Shown here: in pieces, positions 1 to 11,124 of the stretch
Layout: the number at the start of each line of letters is the position of its first letter
How positions within the stretch are numbered: the first letter of the stretch is position 1
Assembly: GCF_003576645.1 (NCBI RefSeq)
Contig: NC_044930.1
Coordinates: 12,163,512 to 12,227,511 of the forward strand
Reading direction: 5' to 3'
From: Ipomoea triloba
Taxonomy: Eukaryota; Streptophyta; Magnoliopsida; Solanales; Convolvulaceae
Length of the DNA stretch: 64,000 nt
Notes under the pieces: model-generated
Seen by the model: the letters and a program-made list of their open reading frames with translations, nothing else
Told to the model about the DNA's origin: nothing
Database searches by the model: none
Made by a program: the position numbers and the translations under genes

Positions 1-469
1 AATTGAACCACGGTAAGCAGGGGTGGACTATTCGCCTTTTTTTTTTTTTAATCGGTCAACTATGAATATTTACTCTTTGTGGTCGTTTGTCAGTTTATTC
101 ATGCACACTTTCAAATAGTGATTGTGAGTTTACTTGTGACTCCAGAAAAAGAAATGCAACAGAAGATGAGACCAAAACAATTAGGCCCACCCCAATTGTC
201 TATTTTGGCACAAATTTTAATAGAAAAAAAATTGACACATTACTTTTTACACAAATGGGAGAATGAGATTTTAGCCATTTTTTTCCTATGGGATTTTGTT
301 AGAAAATGGTGGGCCTGCCCAGAGAGGAAGAAGCTGCGCTTGTGATTATGTATATTTTATATATTTTTTTCTGTTTTAGATTTTGTTTTATTATTTTATT
401 TTCTTTTTTTTCCTCCATCTCATTTTTTCTTTCCTAATCACATTTACAAAAACTTCTCAAAAATCACAC
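1..469. other. AT-rich sequence, probably intron 7 of the transporter gene
   Basis: This stretch lies downstream, on the minus strand, of the last recognisable transporter exon, which ends in a GT donor at 469-468. I searched it for the next exon expected in the family (the loop and helix after the segment ending GGFLAQ) and found none. It is AT-rich with long T and A runs. The gene most likely continues beyond the window edge. Confidence 0.5.
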
Positions 470-2064
470 CTGCGCAAGAAAGCCTCCTATAGCTGGGCCA
501 ATGATTAGCCCTATACCCCAGGACGTGCAAATCTAATTAAATTCGACCAAGAATGATGAGTGTTTGTCCAAAAATCAAAAGCTAAATAAGCAGTAATTGG
601 GATTTGGAAAATTAAGGACACAATTTTTTTAATTTTTTTTTTTACCGCTGACATTCCCAAAGATAGGTATCTTTCATGAAAGAATTCTGCGGAAAATGCC
701 TGGACATCAACAAAGTTAAGTCACACACAACATGATGAAAAATGCATAATATATATATATATATATAACTCGGTTTGATAACATAGTTAGCTTATCAACT
801 AATTTTGACATATTTGACCATTATTAGCTATTTGATTTGGTTAAACTGTTTGATTAATTAGGCTTTTGTAACAGTTTATTGCACTAAAATAATAAAATTT
901 AAAAAGCTATTCAAAGTAGTTTTTTTATCAACTTTTTGAGAAAGTAATTTAACATGTAATTAGCTATCAAGTAACAACTAATTACCAAACATCTTTCTAC
1001 AATCAACTAATGCTATCAACTAGTCAAACTCACTAATTCAATCCATTAACAACTATTTACCAAACAACAACCCCATTAATGTAAACCAAAAGATGAGAGG
1101 AGATACATTTATTGGTCCAAGCAAACCATTGAAGCTTCCAAGAAGAAATCTAGTAATGACTGCCATCCAGAAGTTGACGCTAAAACCAAAGAGAGTATTG
1201 AAAATCACCCTGATGACAGCACATATATAGGTAGTAAGATTAGGCAGCCCGTGCTTGAATAGAATTGAGTAAAGCTAAGAATTATATATGAAAGAAAGTT
1301 GGGAAAATGGATGATCTATCATCTATTATACACTGTGGTTGTGCCAAATATAATAACTGGTTTTCGACCAAATCGATCCGCCATCCTGCCCCAGAACACA
1401 GATGTCAATGCCCTTCCAAGCATGAATGCAGATCCTTCAATTCACACATCAATTCAATTTACCCAAATTAAAGGATTAATTCAATCTACTGTGGATTAGT
1501 TATATTAACCCAAGATTATATAAATATGCAGAAAATTAGCCTACCTACATAACCTGCATAGTTGCCAATATCTTCTTCTGTCTCTGCAATTTGGAAGTCC
1601 CTTATCTGCCATGATATATAATCAATCAGGAACTCATCAAATTAAAGAGGCCCAAAGAGTTTAAAGATATGTATAAGTGTGTAACTTTACCATGAAATAA
1701 ATGAATGGGAAGAGAGAAGTTATTGGGAGTGCTGAAAAGTGTGGACAAGAAAAAGATCAGATCAGATCAGATCATCAGATAATGTAGTTTGAACTAATCA
1801 TCCATGAGAGAATGTTAAATAAGTTGATGACAGCAGGTAGCTTAGCTTAGCTTGTGTAGCAAGTAAAGTGATGAGATCAAGAGAATACATACATGTACAG
1901 AGCACAATACTCCAAATGGTGATAAGCATTTTGAGGGGAATCTGTGTCTGCAACTCTTTCTGCTGCTCCACCTTACACCCTGGGCACTTCTCATAGTAGC
2001 ATTTCTCCCCTTTCTGCAGCAACGCCTCATTGTTCTCCAATCCCAATTCACTCGCCATTTCCAT
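470..2064 (-). CDS. ZIFL: ZIFL-type major facilitator transporter, exons 1-7 (3' part outside window)
   Basis: Seven minus-strand exons read in phase: 2064-1893, 1731-1691, 1605-1545, 1434-1332, 1209-1107, 699-646 and 532-470, each intron bounded by GT and AG. The start is the ATG at 2064; a second in-frame ATG lies at 2058. The N-terminus carries the CPGC motif typical of ZINC INDUCED FACILITATOR-LIKE proteins. A first membrane helix, the segment IRDFQIAETEEDIGNYAG, the MFS loop signature GRMADRFGRKPV (exon 4), an RFLLGSFNGLLGP helix (exon 5) and WGIGLIIGP (exon 7) follow in the family order. Together they make roughly the first 190 residues, less than half of the family's usual length. Known relatives sit in the tonoplast or plasma membrane and take part in zinc, nicotianamine or phytosiderophore transport and in auxin or potassium physiology; substrate cannot be told here. 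No stop or frameshift breaks the visible exons. The end of exon 5 (GPIN where GPIK is usual) is the least certain boundary. Confidence 0.9.
771..1074. mobile_element. Probable MITE inside intron 5 of the transporter gene
   Basis: The 407-bp intron between exons 5 and 6 is far longer than its neighbours. The excess is an AT-rich block whose ends are imperfect inverted repeats: GGTTTGATAACATAGTTA on the left, and the complement of a run beginning TAACAACTATTTACCAAAC on the right. It directly follows an (AT)n run at about 749-768. The ends resemble hAT-type MITEs, but I could not find a clear 8-bp target duplication. Confidence 0.45.
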
Positions 2065-2136
2065 CCAACCTTACTACTTAAACTTCTCTTTCCCTTTTGT
2101 CTTTAATTTCTTCTCCTCTTTTCTGTCTGGGTTGTG

Positions 2137-2142
2137 TTTATA
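2137..2142 (-). promoter_or_regulatory. Putative TATA box of the transporter gene
   Basis: TATAAA is read on the minus strand, 73 bp upstream of the ATG at 2064. That would place transcription start near 2110 and give a purine-rich 5' leader of about 45 bases. Position and sequence are right for a plant core promoter; no experimental evidence. Confidence 0.5.
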
Positions 2143-2565
2143 AGTGTATGGAACCAGAAGAACATGATTGGATAACCAACATGTGACTGGTTCTAATACC
2201 ATTTGTTAGGATTAAGCACTTATCACATATGTCAAAAAATTATCGATTGTCAATCACATTTTTAAAATGTTAGGTGTTAGATTTGACTTTTGGAGCCCTT
2301 TACCATTCTCCGCTAAACAATCATTCCAAAAAACACTGAGTGTTGAACTTGATCACTTGACTTTTACCGACCTCTGCACAAGTGCATAACCCATCTTTTA
2401 ACTATTAACCAATTATAAATCGTCAGGTAAACAAAACCTTTTGCTGATATACTCGAGTATGTTACGGTTTAACGTTGATGTGTTCGGGATTTATTATGAG
2501 GAACAGTCCGGAATTGTCGGCAATTTTCACTTCCGACAAAATAATTGCAGTGGAGAGGGACACGT
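2143..2565. other. Upstream intergenic sequence of the transporter gene
   Basis: No open frame or RNA gene was recognised. On the minus strand near 2185-2210 there is a phrase like the primer-site end of an LTR element (TGGTATTAGAACC), perhaps an old LTR scrap. The rest is unremarkable AT-rich DNA up to the 9-bp target duplication of the next element. Confidence 0.4.
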
Positions 2566-2574
2566 ACCAATAAT

Positions 2575-3059
2575 AATGGCAAATTATAGGGCCACAATCA
2601 ATTGTGAACCGTGCATCAAAACGACGTCGTTTTGATTAATGAAAACAGACAGATGAAATCACCTCCATTCCGCGCCATTCACTTTCAGTTCATATACACT
2701 GCAGTTACATTTCAACACAATTGCAGTTACATTTCGATATAACTACAATTTCATTCGATAATATAAAAACACAAATGTGAAACTGTTATTCAGTATCGGT
2801 TCATATACACTGTAGTTACATTTCAACACAACTACAGTTACATTTCGATATAACTACAGTTTCATTCGATAATATAAAACAAAAATGTGAAACTGTTATT
2901 CAGTATCAATTCATATACACTGCAGTTACATTTCAACACAACTACAATTACATTTCGATATAACTATAGTTTCATTCGATAATATAAAAACAAATGTAAG
3001 ACACTATCTTTTGAGATGACATATAGTATCAGTGACCACGGTCCACGGTATAACGACTG
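2575..3059 (+). mobile_element. Mutator-type MITE, copy 1 (9-bp TSD)
   Basis: A 485-bp element flanked by the perfect 9-bp direct repeat ACCAATAAT at 2566-2574 and 3060-3068, the duplication length of Mutator-like elements. The left end contains GCAAATTATA and the right end, read inward, CAGTCGTTATACCGTGGACC. The interior is about three tandem copies of a ~118-bp module (starting near 2686, 2800 and 2919) rich in variants of GTTACATTTCAACACA and GTTACATTTCGATATAAC. Near the left end is the palindrome ACGACGTCGT. There is no transposase. An inverted sister copy lies at 5431-5924. Confidence 0.85.
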
Positions 3060-3068
3060 ACCAATAAT

Positions 3069-5421
3069 TGGGGTTTTTTTTTGTCAAACATTTTCTTGTC
3101 AGGGAGATGGAGGAGAAAGTAGGCAAAATGAAAAAAGAAAAAAAAAATATAAATCTACCATCTTAATAAGAGCAAAGATTATAACAGGAAGAAAAAAGAA
3201 AAGGTTGATAGTAATTATTTATTTAAATAAATGATTCATATTATATCTGTTTAAATATTTTAAATGATTTTCGTATCTTATCTTAATTATTATTAATTTT
3301 TTCCCAAATAGCCCTGCCTCCGTTAATTTTCTTATGTGCAGCTCCGTTAATTTGTTATGTGCATGCGGTTCCTTAATTTCTTACTTCCTCAAAGTTTAAT
3401 GCCTATTGCCCGTCCGCAACTTAAGATACTTTAACATTATATAACTCAAAAATAATGAAAGATAACTCATAACTCCAAGCAGTGGAAATCCCATGGTTAG
3501 TATCAATATTTTAAAAAACTTAATTAAAAAGGAGGAAAGTATCAATTTAATCATTAAAGAAAATACAACAATGCTAATCCAAAAAATATAATAGGTGTAA
3601 AATGGACATGAAAATTAGTGATGGAAGTAGAAGCCTTGTAGCATCCGTGTTTGAAAAATGTGATGAACAACTCATAGTCTTATCCAACAAACAAGTTATG
3701 CAATTGGAACAACAAGTATTGCTCCTCTTACAACCACAAATACTTATGTTTTACAATATATTAACTTATGACTAACTACATATGAATCTTGTAGGGTCAA
3801 ACTCTAAGAATACAACATATCAACAACTGCTTACAAGATGAAGAATATATAATACAATTGAGGTCTCAATCTTATACACAACAAGAAAAACACATTGTAT
3901 CATATACCATAACATCATTGCACGAATCCTTCTCATTCACTACCACCAGTAAACAAGAAGCAGTGAAGACACAATCAACAAAAAAGAAACTAAACTTCAC
4001 TAAAGATGGAGAAGATGAAGACAATTTCGAATCTCAGCAAAAACGCGCTAAGAAAAACTAATTTATTCTACTCAAATGAGGACTATTTATCAAACTATTT
4101 TCTTCCGGTGGTTCATCATGATAGACGGTCAACTTTAAATCTCAGCAAAAACGCGCTAAAAAAAAACTAATTTATATTTATCAAATTAACTATTTTCTTC
4201 CCATGGTTCATCATGATAAACAGTCAGCTTTAGTTAGTAGTTAATTTGTTTCTAGATACTTTAGTTATAATTTAGCTAATTTCAATTTCCTTATCTTTAT
4301 TAAAATAAGCATCGAGACTATTTCATTGACTATTTTATTTATTTTATTATGGTTATTAGTTTGCAAGTTAATTTTATGAAAAAATATGTCACAAGTCATA
4401 GTTATGCATTGTTAAAATATTTACTTTTATGACAAATTTGATAATCTTATATTGATATACGCCATGATACCGAATCATACTTAGCTTTAAAAAATTCTGA
4501 AATAATAATTTAAAAATATATATTGGCATTGATATATTCGCTCAAAGCGTGTGTAGAAACTAGTCTAAAAGAAAGGGAAAAAAGTGATGCAAACCAGCTT
4601 AGTTGGCTATTTAATACTATTAGGGTTGGGCAGTTTAATTAAAAAAAAAAAAAAAGCAATCGTGGGGTATTTTAGGGCTTTCATTGATTACTTTCCAACA
4701 CAGTAATTCCTTGTATGTTTCTGATGCGATTGTAGGCATTTATTTTCGGTTTTTGTAGGCGGTACAAGTGTATTTTAATTTTTTTTTTCCTTCTAAAAGG
4801 TTGAATCTCTAAATCGAGGGCAACATTTTTATTTTTTAGCAACGCACATAAGTGTATCGTTATGCTGGGTTCTTGGCGTTGTAATCCATACATATATTAC
4901 ATTTTTTTTTTGAAAACATATATTACACTTGAAAACATGGAATTTAGAAAGCCTAACTTAAAGAATAACACTTGTAAATGAGTAATATAGTAAATACCAT
5001 GGACACTTGAATTCATCATATCATCACCAAATTCAGAATACATTTTCTATATGATGGTACAATTATGCAGTCCAGCTCGCTCCTAGCTCAAGAAGACTAT
5101 TGATCTACCTAAATAATCAGTGTAGTTAACATAGATGCTACACATCAAGTATTATATGGAATTTCAGTGATTATGATTGTGTAAAATAGGATTCTAGTAT
5201 CAATAAATTTACTATGGTGCATCTCAATAAGAGTGTATTTCAATCCTTTAGTCCCAACTAACTACACTATATATCTTGTGTGAGGGAAATACTCCATGTA
5301 TAATAAACGATATACTATACAAACAGAAATGGTCTAGTTTATAATTTTTTTTTACCACATTAAAGGGTGGAATGCACGCCACCATGACATCTGCATCCGT
5401 TTGGGCATCATGTTTCTCTCC
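3069..5421. other. Sequence between the two MITEs; mostly unassigned
   Basis: This is host sequence, not the inside of one large transposon, because each flanking MITE has its own target duplication. It is AT-rich with several poly-A/T tracts (for example about 4640-4654). Apart from the possible RPA-like remnant at 3595-4061 I recognise no gene. A short phrase about TCTCAGCAAAAACGCGCTAA followed by a TTTAT block occurs twice (about 4032 and 4140), a local duplication. Confidence 0.4.
3595..4061 (+). pseudogene. Possible RPA70-like OB-fold remnant
   Basis: In frame from about 3600 the translation contains KISDGSRSLVASVFEKCDEQ, which resembles the strand-turn-strand of the C-terminal OB fold in plant replication protein A large-subunit-like proteins (pattern DGS/T..L.A..F...A..L). 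That frame stops near 3770. After further stops, a 67-codon frame at 3858-4061 ends in an acidic then basic tail (DGEDEDNF and KRAKKN), a style seen at the C-termini of these proteins. The zinc-finger cysteines are not visible. RPA-like genes are often scattered by Helitrons and other elements, but no Helitron ends were found. Function, if any, is lost; the identification is tentative. Confidence 0.35.
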
Positions 5422-5430
5422 GTGGTTACC

Positions 5431-5924
5431 CAGTCGTTATACCGTGGACCGTGGTCACTGATACTACAGTTCATCTTAAAAGATACTACCTTACATTTGT
5501 TTTTATATTGTCGAATGAAACTGTACTTATATCGAAATGTAACTGTAGTTGTGTTGAAATGTAACTACAATGTATATGAACTGATACTGAATAACAGTTT
5601 CACATACATTTGTGTTTTATATTATCGAATGAAACTGTAGTTATATCCAAATGTAATTGTAGTTGTGTTGAAATGTAACTGAGTGTATATGAACTGATAC
5701 TGAATAACAGTTTCACATTTGTGTTTTTATATTATCGAATGGAACTGTAGTTATATCGAAATGTAACTGAAGTTATGTTGAAATGTAATTGCAGTTATGT
5801 TGAAATGTAATTGCAGTGTATATAAACTGAAAGTGAATGGCACGGAACGGAGGTCGTTTCATCTGTCTATTTTTATTAATCAAAATGACGTCGTTTTGAT
5901 GCGCGGTCCACGATATAATTTGCG
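5431..5924 (-). mobile_element. Mutator-type MITE, copy 2 (9-bp TSD), inverted
   Basis: A 494-bp element flanked by the perfect 9-bp repeat GTGGTTACC at 5422-5430 and 5925-5933. It begins CAGTCGTTATACCGTGGACC and ends in TATAATTTGCG, the reverse complement arrangement of the copy at 2575-3059. The same ~118-bp modules are present in inverted orientation, and the ACGACGTCGT-type palindrome is near the right end (here ATGACGTCGT, one base changed). No coding capacity. The different target sequence shows an independent insertion. Confidence 0.85.
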
Positions 5925-5933
5925 GTGGTTACC

Positions 5934-6320
5934 CTCACTAGTTGGTTGACACTCTCGAGGAAAGCGGCAAGGAGATCATGCTGTAATGGTTTAAAAAGAG
6001 GTGGTGTTAGTAGATTTGCAATGCTATGTGTTCTGGTTCTTTTTGTAAGGTTAGCATGGTAAGCATGTCCGGTCCTATCATTTTTAATATACTAAATGTA
6101 TATAATGTACATTCAGTACACAAATGATGTTCATCTCCTAAATAAAATGTACATTTTTAATATATTAAAAATACATTATTTTTATACTGAACGTACATTA
6201 TTTGATAGTATGGTCCACACAATAATGATTGATGTCAAAATAATAGCCCTATTAAACTTAACATATATTTTTATACCTAAAATTTAAATTATTTAAAGAA
6301 AAAAAAACTATTGTGCTATC
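5934..6320. other. Unassigned intergenic sequence
   Basis: No gene, RNA or repeat boundary was recognised. Short phrases built from ATGTACATT recur at about 6090-6200, suggesting weak local duplication. Confidence 0.35.
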
Positions 6321-6382
6321 CATACTATTAATAAGAACAAAATCAATTTTAACTTCTAGTCCAAAACACTCCTATACTATTA

Positions 6383-7083
6383 CAGAGCGTTTGGTTGGAG
6401 AAACTTACAATTCCATTCCCACTTAATTCCCACATAATTCCGAATGTAACTAAATTCCTTTGTTTGGTGGGACGGAATTGCAATTCCCTCATTTTCATGG
6501 AATTAGAATCCCATGCCCCCCCCCCCCCCCATGGAATTAAAATTCCATGGATTTTAAGAAGAAAAAAAGACAATGATGAGACAAAATTACCCTTAAATTT
6601 TTTTAACCTAAAATTGATATCTACATTCCCTTCTAAATTATAGTGTGTATTATTCTGTTTTCAAAAAAAAAAAAAAATAGTGTGTATTATTATTCTTCGA
6701 CTTCTCTTTGTGTATGTTCATTTAAATCTTTATATGCAACAACTATTCAAAATTTGCATTCTTTATATGCATTGTTTAATTATATACATCAATTTTAATG
6801 TATGTTTCTTTGAATTCTTTATATGCAGAACTCTTCAAACAACAATGACAACAACAACAAAAACAAAAACAATAACAACAACAATGGGCATTTTGGACTT
6901 TATACTACTTATTCCCTCTCAATTCTCATGTATACCAAACATTGGAATTGAAATTCCTTGTAATTTTATTCCTGTAAACCAAACACTGGAATTTAAACTC
7001 CCACTTTATTACCGCATTATTCTTTTCCCATGGAATTGCAATTCTTTTCCCACTTAATTCCTTCCCTCCACCCAAACACCCCG
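6383..7083. mobile_element. PIF/Harbinger-like non-autonomous element A (TTA TSD)
   Basis: A 701-bp insertion bounded by TTA at 6380-6382 and 7084-7086, the 3-bp duplication typical of PIF/Harbinger elements. Its termini are inverted: CAGAGCGTTTGGTTGGAG on the left and the complement of a right end CTCCACCCAAACACCCCG. Subterminal regions are dense in inverted GGAATT/AATTCC phrases. A C homopolymer of about 14 lies near 6517. There is no transposase. Removing it restores the tandem repeat unit found uninterrupted elsewhere. Confidence 0.75.
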
Positions 7084-7202
7084 TTAAGGTTTGCGTAATA
7101 TTGTAAAATATTGTAATACAATTCCTATTAGTACTATAATTGTACATTAAAATATGGTAATACAAATATTCATAATAAAATATTTTCTTTCATACTTTCC
7201 CA

Positions 7203-7316
7203 CAAGTGACGATTCCCCCTAGGCCAGCTCCCGTGCTTCCCGGAGCAAATGTGGGTGGACCCCGGACCGTTAAACTGACGGAGAGAAAGACCCTGTAAAT
7301 TTACCAAAAAAAAAAA
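7203..7316 (+). other. Short poly-A-ended insertion, unclassified
   Basis: A ~110-bp GC-richer block interrupts the 245-bp repeat and ends in an A run of about 13. The poly-A end and sharp contrast with the AT-rich host suggest a truncated retroposon. I see no clear A or B box and no convincing target duplication, so I leave the class open. Confidence 0.35.
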
Positions 7317-7568
7317 AAATTCTCAATATTAACTTTTCGCACAAAACATTCCTATATTATTAAGGTTTGCATAATATTGTAAAATATTGTAATACAATTC
7401 CTATTCGTAGTACAATTGTACATTAAAATATGGTAATACAATTCCTAATAAAATATTTTCTGCCCTACTTGTAATTAGATTAAAATTACAAATTGTAATA
7501 ATACAGTACATATATATATTTTCTGCAACGTAATCTATACTATTAATAAAATTTGATAATATAATTCC

Positions 7569-7741
7569 TTTTTTTTTTAATACAATTGACTCTATTACAT
7601 TGTAATATCTATTCATCTATACTTTCTCAACCTATTGAAGCACAAAGAGTCAATAACGCCTCCACTGAGGCTCAATCTCATGACCTCCCATACGGGAAAG
7701 TCACTACATGCCATCCATCTGAGCATAGAGTGCTTGGCTGG
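7569..7741 (-). mobile_element. tRNA-derived SINE, minus strand
   Basis: Read on the minus strand it starts near 7741, has an A-box-like region (GCTCAGATGG), a degenerate B box (GAGATTGAGCCTC) and ends with ATAGAGTCAATTGTATT followed by an A run. The tail GTTGAGAAAG and the phrase AATAGAGTCAATTGTA match the 3' ends of the SINEs at 22,519 and 21,918. Candidate imperfect target repeats are TAATATAATT on the left and TAATACAATT on the right. Confidence 0.65.
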
Positions 7742-8156
7742 TAATACAATTGCTAATAAAATATTTTTTTTCACTACTTTACTCTTCGTAATACAATTCT
7801 AGATTAAAATTACTAATCGTAATAATACAGTACATATATTTCCTGCAATGTAATCTATACTATTAATAAAAACAAAATTTTCAATTTTAACTTTCAGCTC
7901 AAAACACTCCTATACTATTAAGGTTTGCGCAATATTATAATACAATTCATATTCGTACTACAATTGCACATTAAAATATGGTAATACAAATCCTAATAAA
8001 ATATATTCTTCCTTACTTTCTTAATCGTAATACAATTGTAGATTAAAATTACTAATCGTAATAATACAGTACATATATTTCCTGCAACGTAATATATACT
8101 ATTAATAAAAAAAAATCTCCATTTAACTCCCCACCCAAAAAACTCCTATACAATTA

Positions 8157-8379
8157 CAGGGCGTTTGGTTGGAGGGAGGGAATTTGATGGGAAAAGAATT
8201 GTAATTTCATGAGAAAAGAATAATGTGTGAATAAAGTGGAGTTTAAATTCCAGTGTTTGGTATGCGGGAATATAATTACTGGGAATTTCAATTCCAATGT
8301 TTGGTATAAATGGGAATTGAGAGGGAATAAGTAATATAAAGTCGAAAATGCCCATTCTTCTTGTTGTTATTTATTTATT

Positions 8380-8434
<55 letters not shown>

Positions 8435-8979
8435 TCTTAAATGACAAGTATCTATTGGACCCATTTGTATACTCAAACCCAAAAAATATAACATATTAAA
8501 TTCAAAAGCACTCATCTATCGTATCTCTTGAACTAAAAAAATCACAAGCATTTAATTTGGGTAGTCAGAAATTTTGTAGAGGTTATACATATAAAGAATT
8601 CAAAGGACCATACACAAAAGTTGTTGTATATAAACAATGGAAATTTTGAATAGTTGCTGCATATAAATATTTAAAGAAACATACACAAAGGGAAGTCGTA
8701 AAATAATACACTCTATGATTTTGAAGGGAATGCTAGACATCAATTTTAGGTTAAAATAAGAGAGGGGTAATTTTGTCTCAAGGTTATCTTTTTTTCTTCC
8801 TAAAATCCGTGGGATTAAAATCCCAGGGGGGGCCATGGGATTCTAATTCCATGAAAATGAGGGAATTGCAATTCCGAATTACAATTCCCTCCAACCAAAC
8901 GAAGGAATTTAGTTCCCTTCGGAATTAAGTGGGAATTACGTGGGAAAGGAATGGTAATTCCCTCCAACCAAACACCCTG
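8157..8979. mobile_element. PIF/Harbinger-like non-autonomous element B (TTA TSD)
   Basis: An 823-bp insertion bounded by TTA at 8154-8156 and 8980-8982. The ends CAGGGCGTTTGGTTGGAGGG and the complement of CCCTCCAACCAAACACCCTG are nearly perfect inverted repeats. The interior is related to element A but inverted relative to it, and carries a TTTA/TTA microsatellite at 8369-8432. No transposase frame is seen. Confidence 0.8.
8369..8432. repeat. (TTTA)n/(TTA)n microsatellite
   Basis: A run of TTTA units passes into a longer run of TTA units inside Harbinger-like element B. Element A has a CAACAA-rich stretch in the corresponding interior. Confidence 0.9.
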
Positions 8980-9730
8980 TTAAGGTTTGCGTAATATTGT
9001 AAAATATGGTAATATAATTCATATTCGTACTACAATTGTACATTAAATTATGGTAATACAGTTCCTAATACAATATTTTTTTTCTACTTTCCTCTTCGTA
9101 ATACAATTCTAGATTAAAATTAATAATCATAATAATACAGTACATATATTTCCATGCAACGTAATTTATACTATTAATAAAAATAAAATCTTTCATTAAC
9201 TTTCCGCCCAAAACACTCATATATTATTAAGATTTGCGTAATATTGTAAAATATGGTAATGCAGTTCCTATTCGTACTACAATCGTACAATAAAATATGT
9301 TAATACAATTCTTAAGACAATATATTATTTTCTACTTTCCTATTCGTAATACAATTCTAGATTAAAATTAATAATCGTAATAATACAGTACATATATTTC
9401 CTGTAACGTAATCTATACTACTAATAAAAACAAAATTCTCAATTTTAACTTTTAGTCAAAACACTCCTATAATATTAAGGTTTGCGTAATATTGTAGTAC
9501 AGTTCTTATTCGTACTACAATTGTACGTACATTAAAATATGTTAATACAATTGCTAATACAATATATTCTTTCCAACTTTCGTATTTGTAAACCAATTCT
9601 AGATTAAAATTACTAATCGTAATAATACAGTATATATAGTTCTCTGCAACATAATCTATATTATTAATAAAAAACAAAATTCTCAATTTTAACTTCAAGC
9701 CTAAAACACTCCTATACTATTAATGTTTGC

Positions 9731-9776
<46 letters not shown>
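9731..9776. repeat. (AAT)n microsatellite
   Basis: About fifteen uninterrupted AAT-type triplets close the 245-bp repeat array at its right edge. Confidence 0.9.
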
Positions 9777-10029
9777 GAACCAGGCTTAGGGGCTAGGGCT
9801 TCCACCATAACTCAAGAAAACAAACAGTCAGTCGGTCACCGCCGCAGAACTCAGAAGTCCAGAACGAAAGTGGACTCGAAGACAGGCTAACAGAGAACTG
9901 AGAGATGAGAAATTGCCAAGGACTCGAAGACGAGAACTAAGAACTGAGAAGAGAGAACATATACTGTGAGTTTGAGAGAATCAGCGAAACTCAGAAGCAG
10001 AGAGCCAGAGAGAATCGGAGAACGGAGAT
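9777..10029. other. Purine-rich sequence left of the hAT insertion
   Basis: The sequence is rich in GAGAACTGAGA and CGAAGACGAGAA-like phrases that repeat loosely. It continues on the other side of the hAT element at 11,133, so it is the pre-insertion host. No coding frame with conserved features was recognised. Confidence 0.4.
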
Positions 10030-11124
10030 CAAGGCCGGTCCTGAGCACGGGCGGGATGGGTGACCGCCCAGGGCCCCATGATAGAAGGGGCCTATCCATA
10101 TATATGTATATGTATACATATATCTATTATAGTGTTATAATTAGTGTTATAATTATATTAAAAAATAAAAAATTAGTGTTATAATTATATTAGAAAATAA
10201 AAAATTAATGTTATAATTATATTAGAAAACAAAAAATTAAGAATAGATGGGACTGCAGGAAGCTGAGAATCGACGCTTAATTAAATAGTTTAGAAATAGA
10301 ATCGACACCCTAACCGGCTAACCCATTCGTCTTCTTCAATAATTTTTTTTTCCAATTCGATTAATCAACGATTGTTCATTTGTTTGCTAGTTTGGGCCAC
10401 ATTGTATGTTGTAACTTGTAAGTTTTCTTCTATTTACTACACACATGCAACACAGCACACCTATAGGGCATTAGGGATTTAGGGCTATAAATCTATAATT
10501 CTCTAATGAGTAATGTTTATTTGGATAATGAATTTTGCGATTTCTGTAATTCTAGAATATATATATATATAATTTTTGAATTATAATTACCCTGAGTTAT
10601 TGAGTTATGTCTCATCCATTATATTTACATGGATAGAGAGTGAAAGAAGAAATGAACAAAAAAATTGTAGTTGTGGAGCTGTTTTAAAATTGTTTTATAT
10701 AAAGTTACCTAAAAAGCATTTATGTGATGGTGAAAAAAGAAAAGAAAAAAAGTAGAGCAGGTAATAGAATCACAAAAATGAGCTATAAATAAATTTTTCA
10801 TAAAATCAAAATCATTTAATGAAAATTTGAAACAATCTAAAGAAAATTTAAATGACCAAGGCCATGTTAATGACGATTTTTGAGAAGGATATGCTAGAGA
10901 ATGTTAATCTTGATGCAATTATCGATGATTTTGCATAGCACGTAAATTTTTTTTTGTCATGATTACTTTTGTATTTAAAATATGTTGAAAATTTTCTAAT
11001 CGTATTTTTTGTTATTCGATATTATTATTTTTTAGTATTATTACATTTAAATTTTAGTTTTTCATATAAGGGACCCATTTTTTTAATTTCGCTCAGGGCC
11101 TCTAAAATGTTTGGACCGGCCCTG
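10030..11124 (+). mobile_element. hAT-superfamily element, degraded (8-bp TSD)
   Basis: A 1,095-bp element flanked by the perfect 8-bp repeat ACGGAGAT at 10,022-10,029 and 11,125-11,132. The termini are short imperfect inverted repeats: CAAGGCCGGTCC on the left and the complement of GGACCGGCCCTG on the right. Eight-base duplications are diagnostic of hAT elements. The interior is mostly AT-rich and non-coding; a scrap of a hAT-type C-terminus remains at about 10,872-10,938. A ~35-bp phrase about TAGTGTTATAATTATATT is repeated three times near 10,130-10,230. Confidence 0.85.
10872..10938 (+). pseudogene. hAT transposase C-terminal scrap
   Basis: The frame reads MLENVNLDAIIDDFA and then a stop. 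This resembles the very end of plant zinc-finger/hATC transposases, where a similar ..IDDFA.. segment follows the dimerisation domain. No catalytic part survives in the element, so it is non-autonomous. Confidence 0.45.

Larger units (their letters stand above)
6321..9735. repeat. ~245-bp AT-rich tandem repeat, seven or more copies, with insertions
   Basis: A landmark around GGTTTGCGTAATATTG recurs at about 7087, 7362, 7920, 8984, 9230, 9477 and 9722. Undisturbed neighbours are 245-247 bp apart, and the larger spacings are explained by inserted elements. Each unit also contains ACTCCTATACTATTA, GTACTACAATTGTACATTAA and CAGTACATATATTTCC. The array hosts two PIF/Harbinger-like elements, one SINE and one short poly-A-ended insert, and ends in an (AAT)n run. 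No coding content is apparent. Confidence 0.75.

Noticed and set aside
2575..5924. One 3.3-kb foldback-type element with ~490-bp inverted repeats
   Set aside because: Each arm has its own perfect 9-bp target duplication (ACCAATAAT and GTGGTTACC), so these are two separate MITE insertions in opposite orientation.
6349..7165. Genes in both strands of the Harbinger-like elements
   Set aside because: Frames are short, rich in codons from GGAATT/AATTCC repeats, and lie within non-coding terminal regions.
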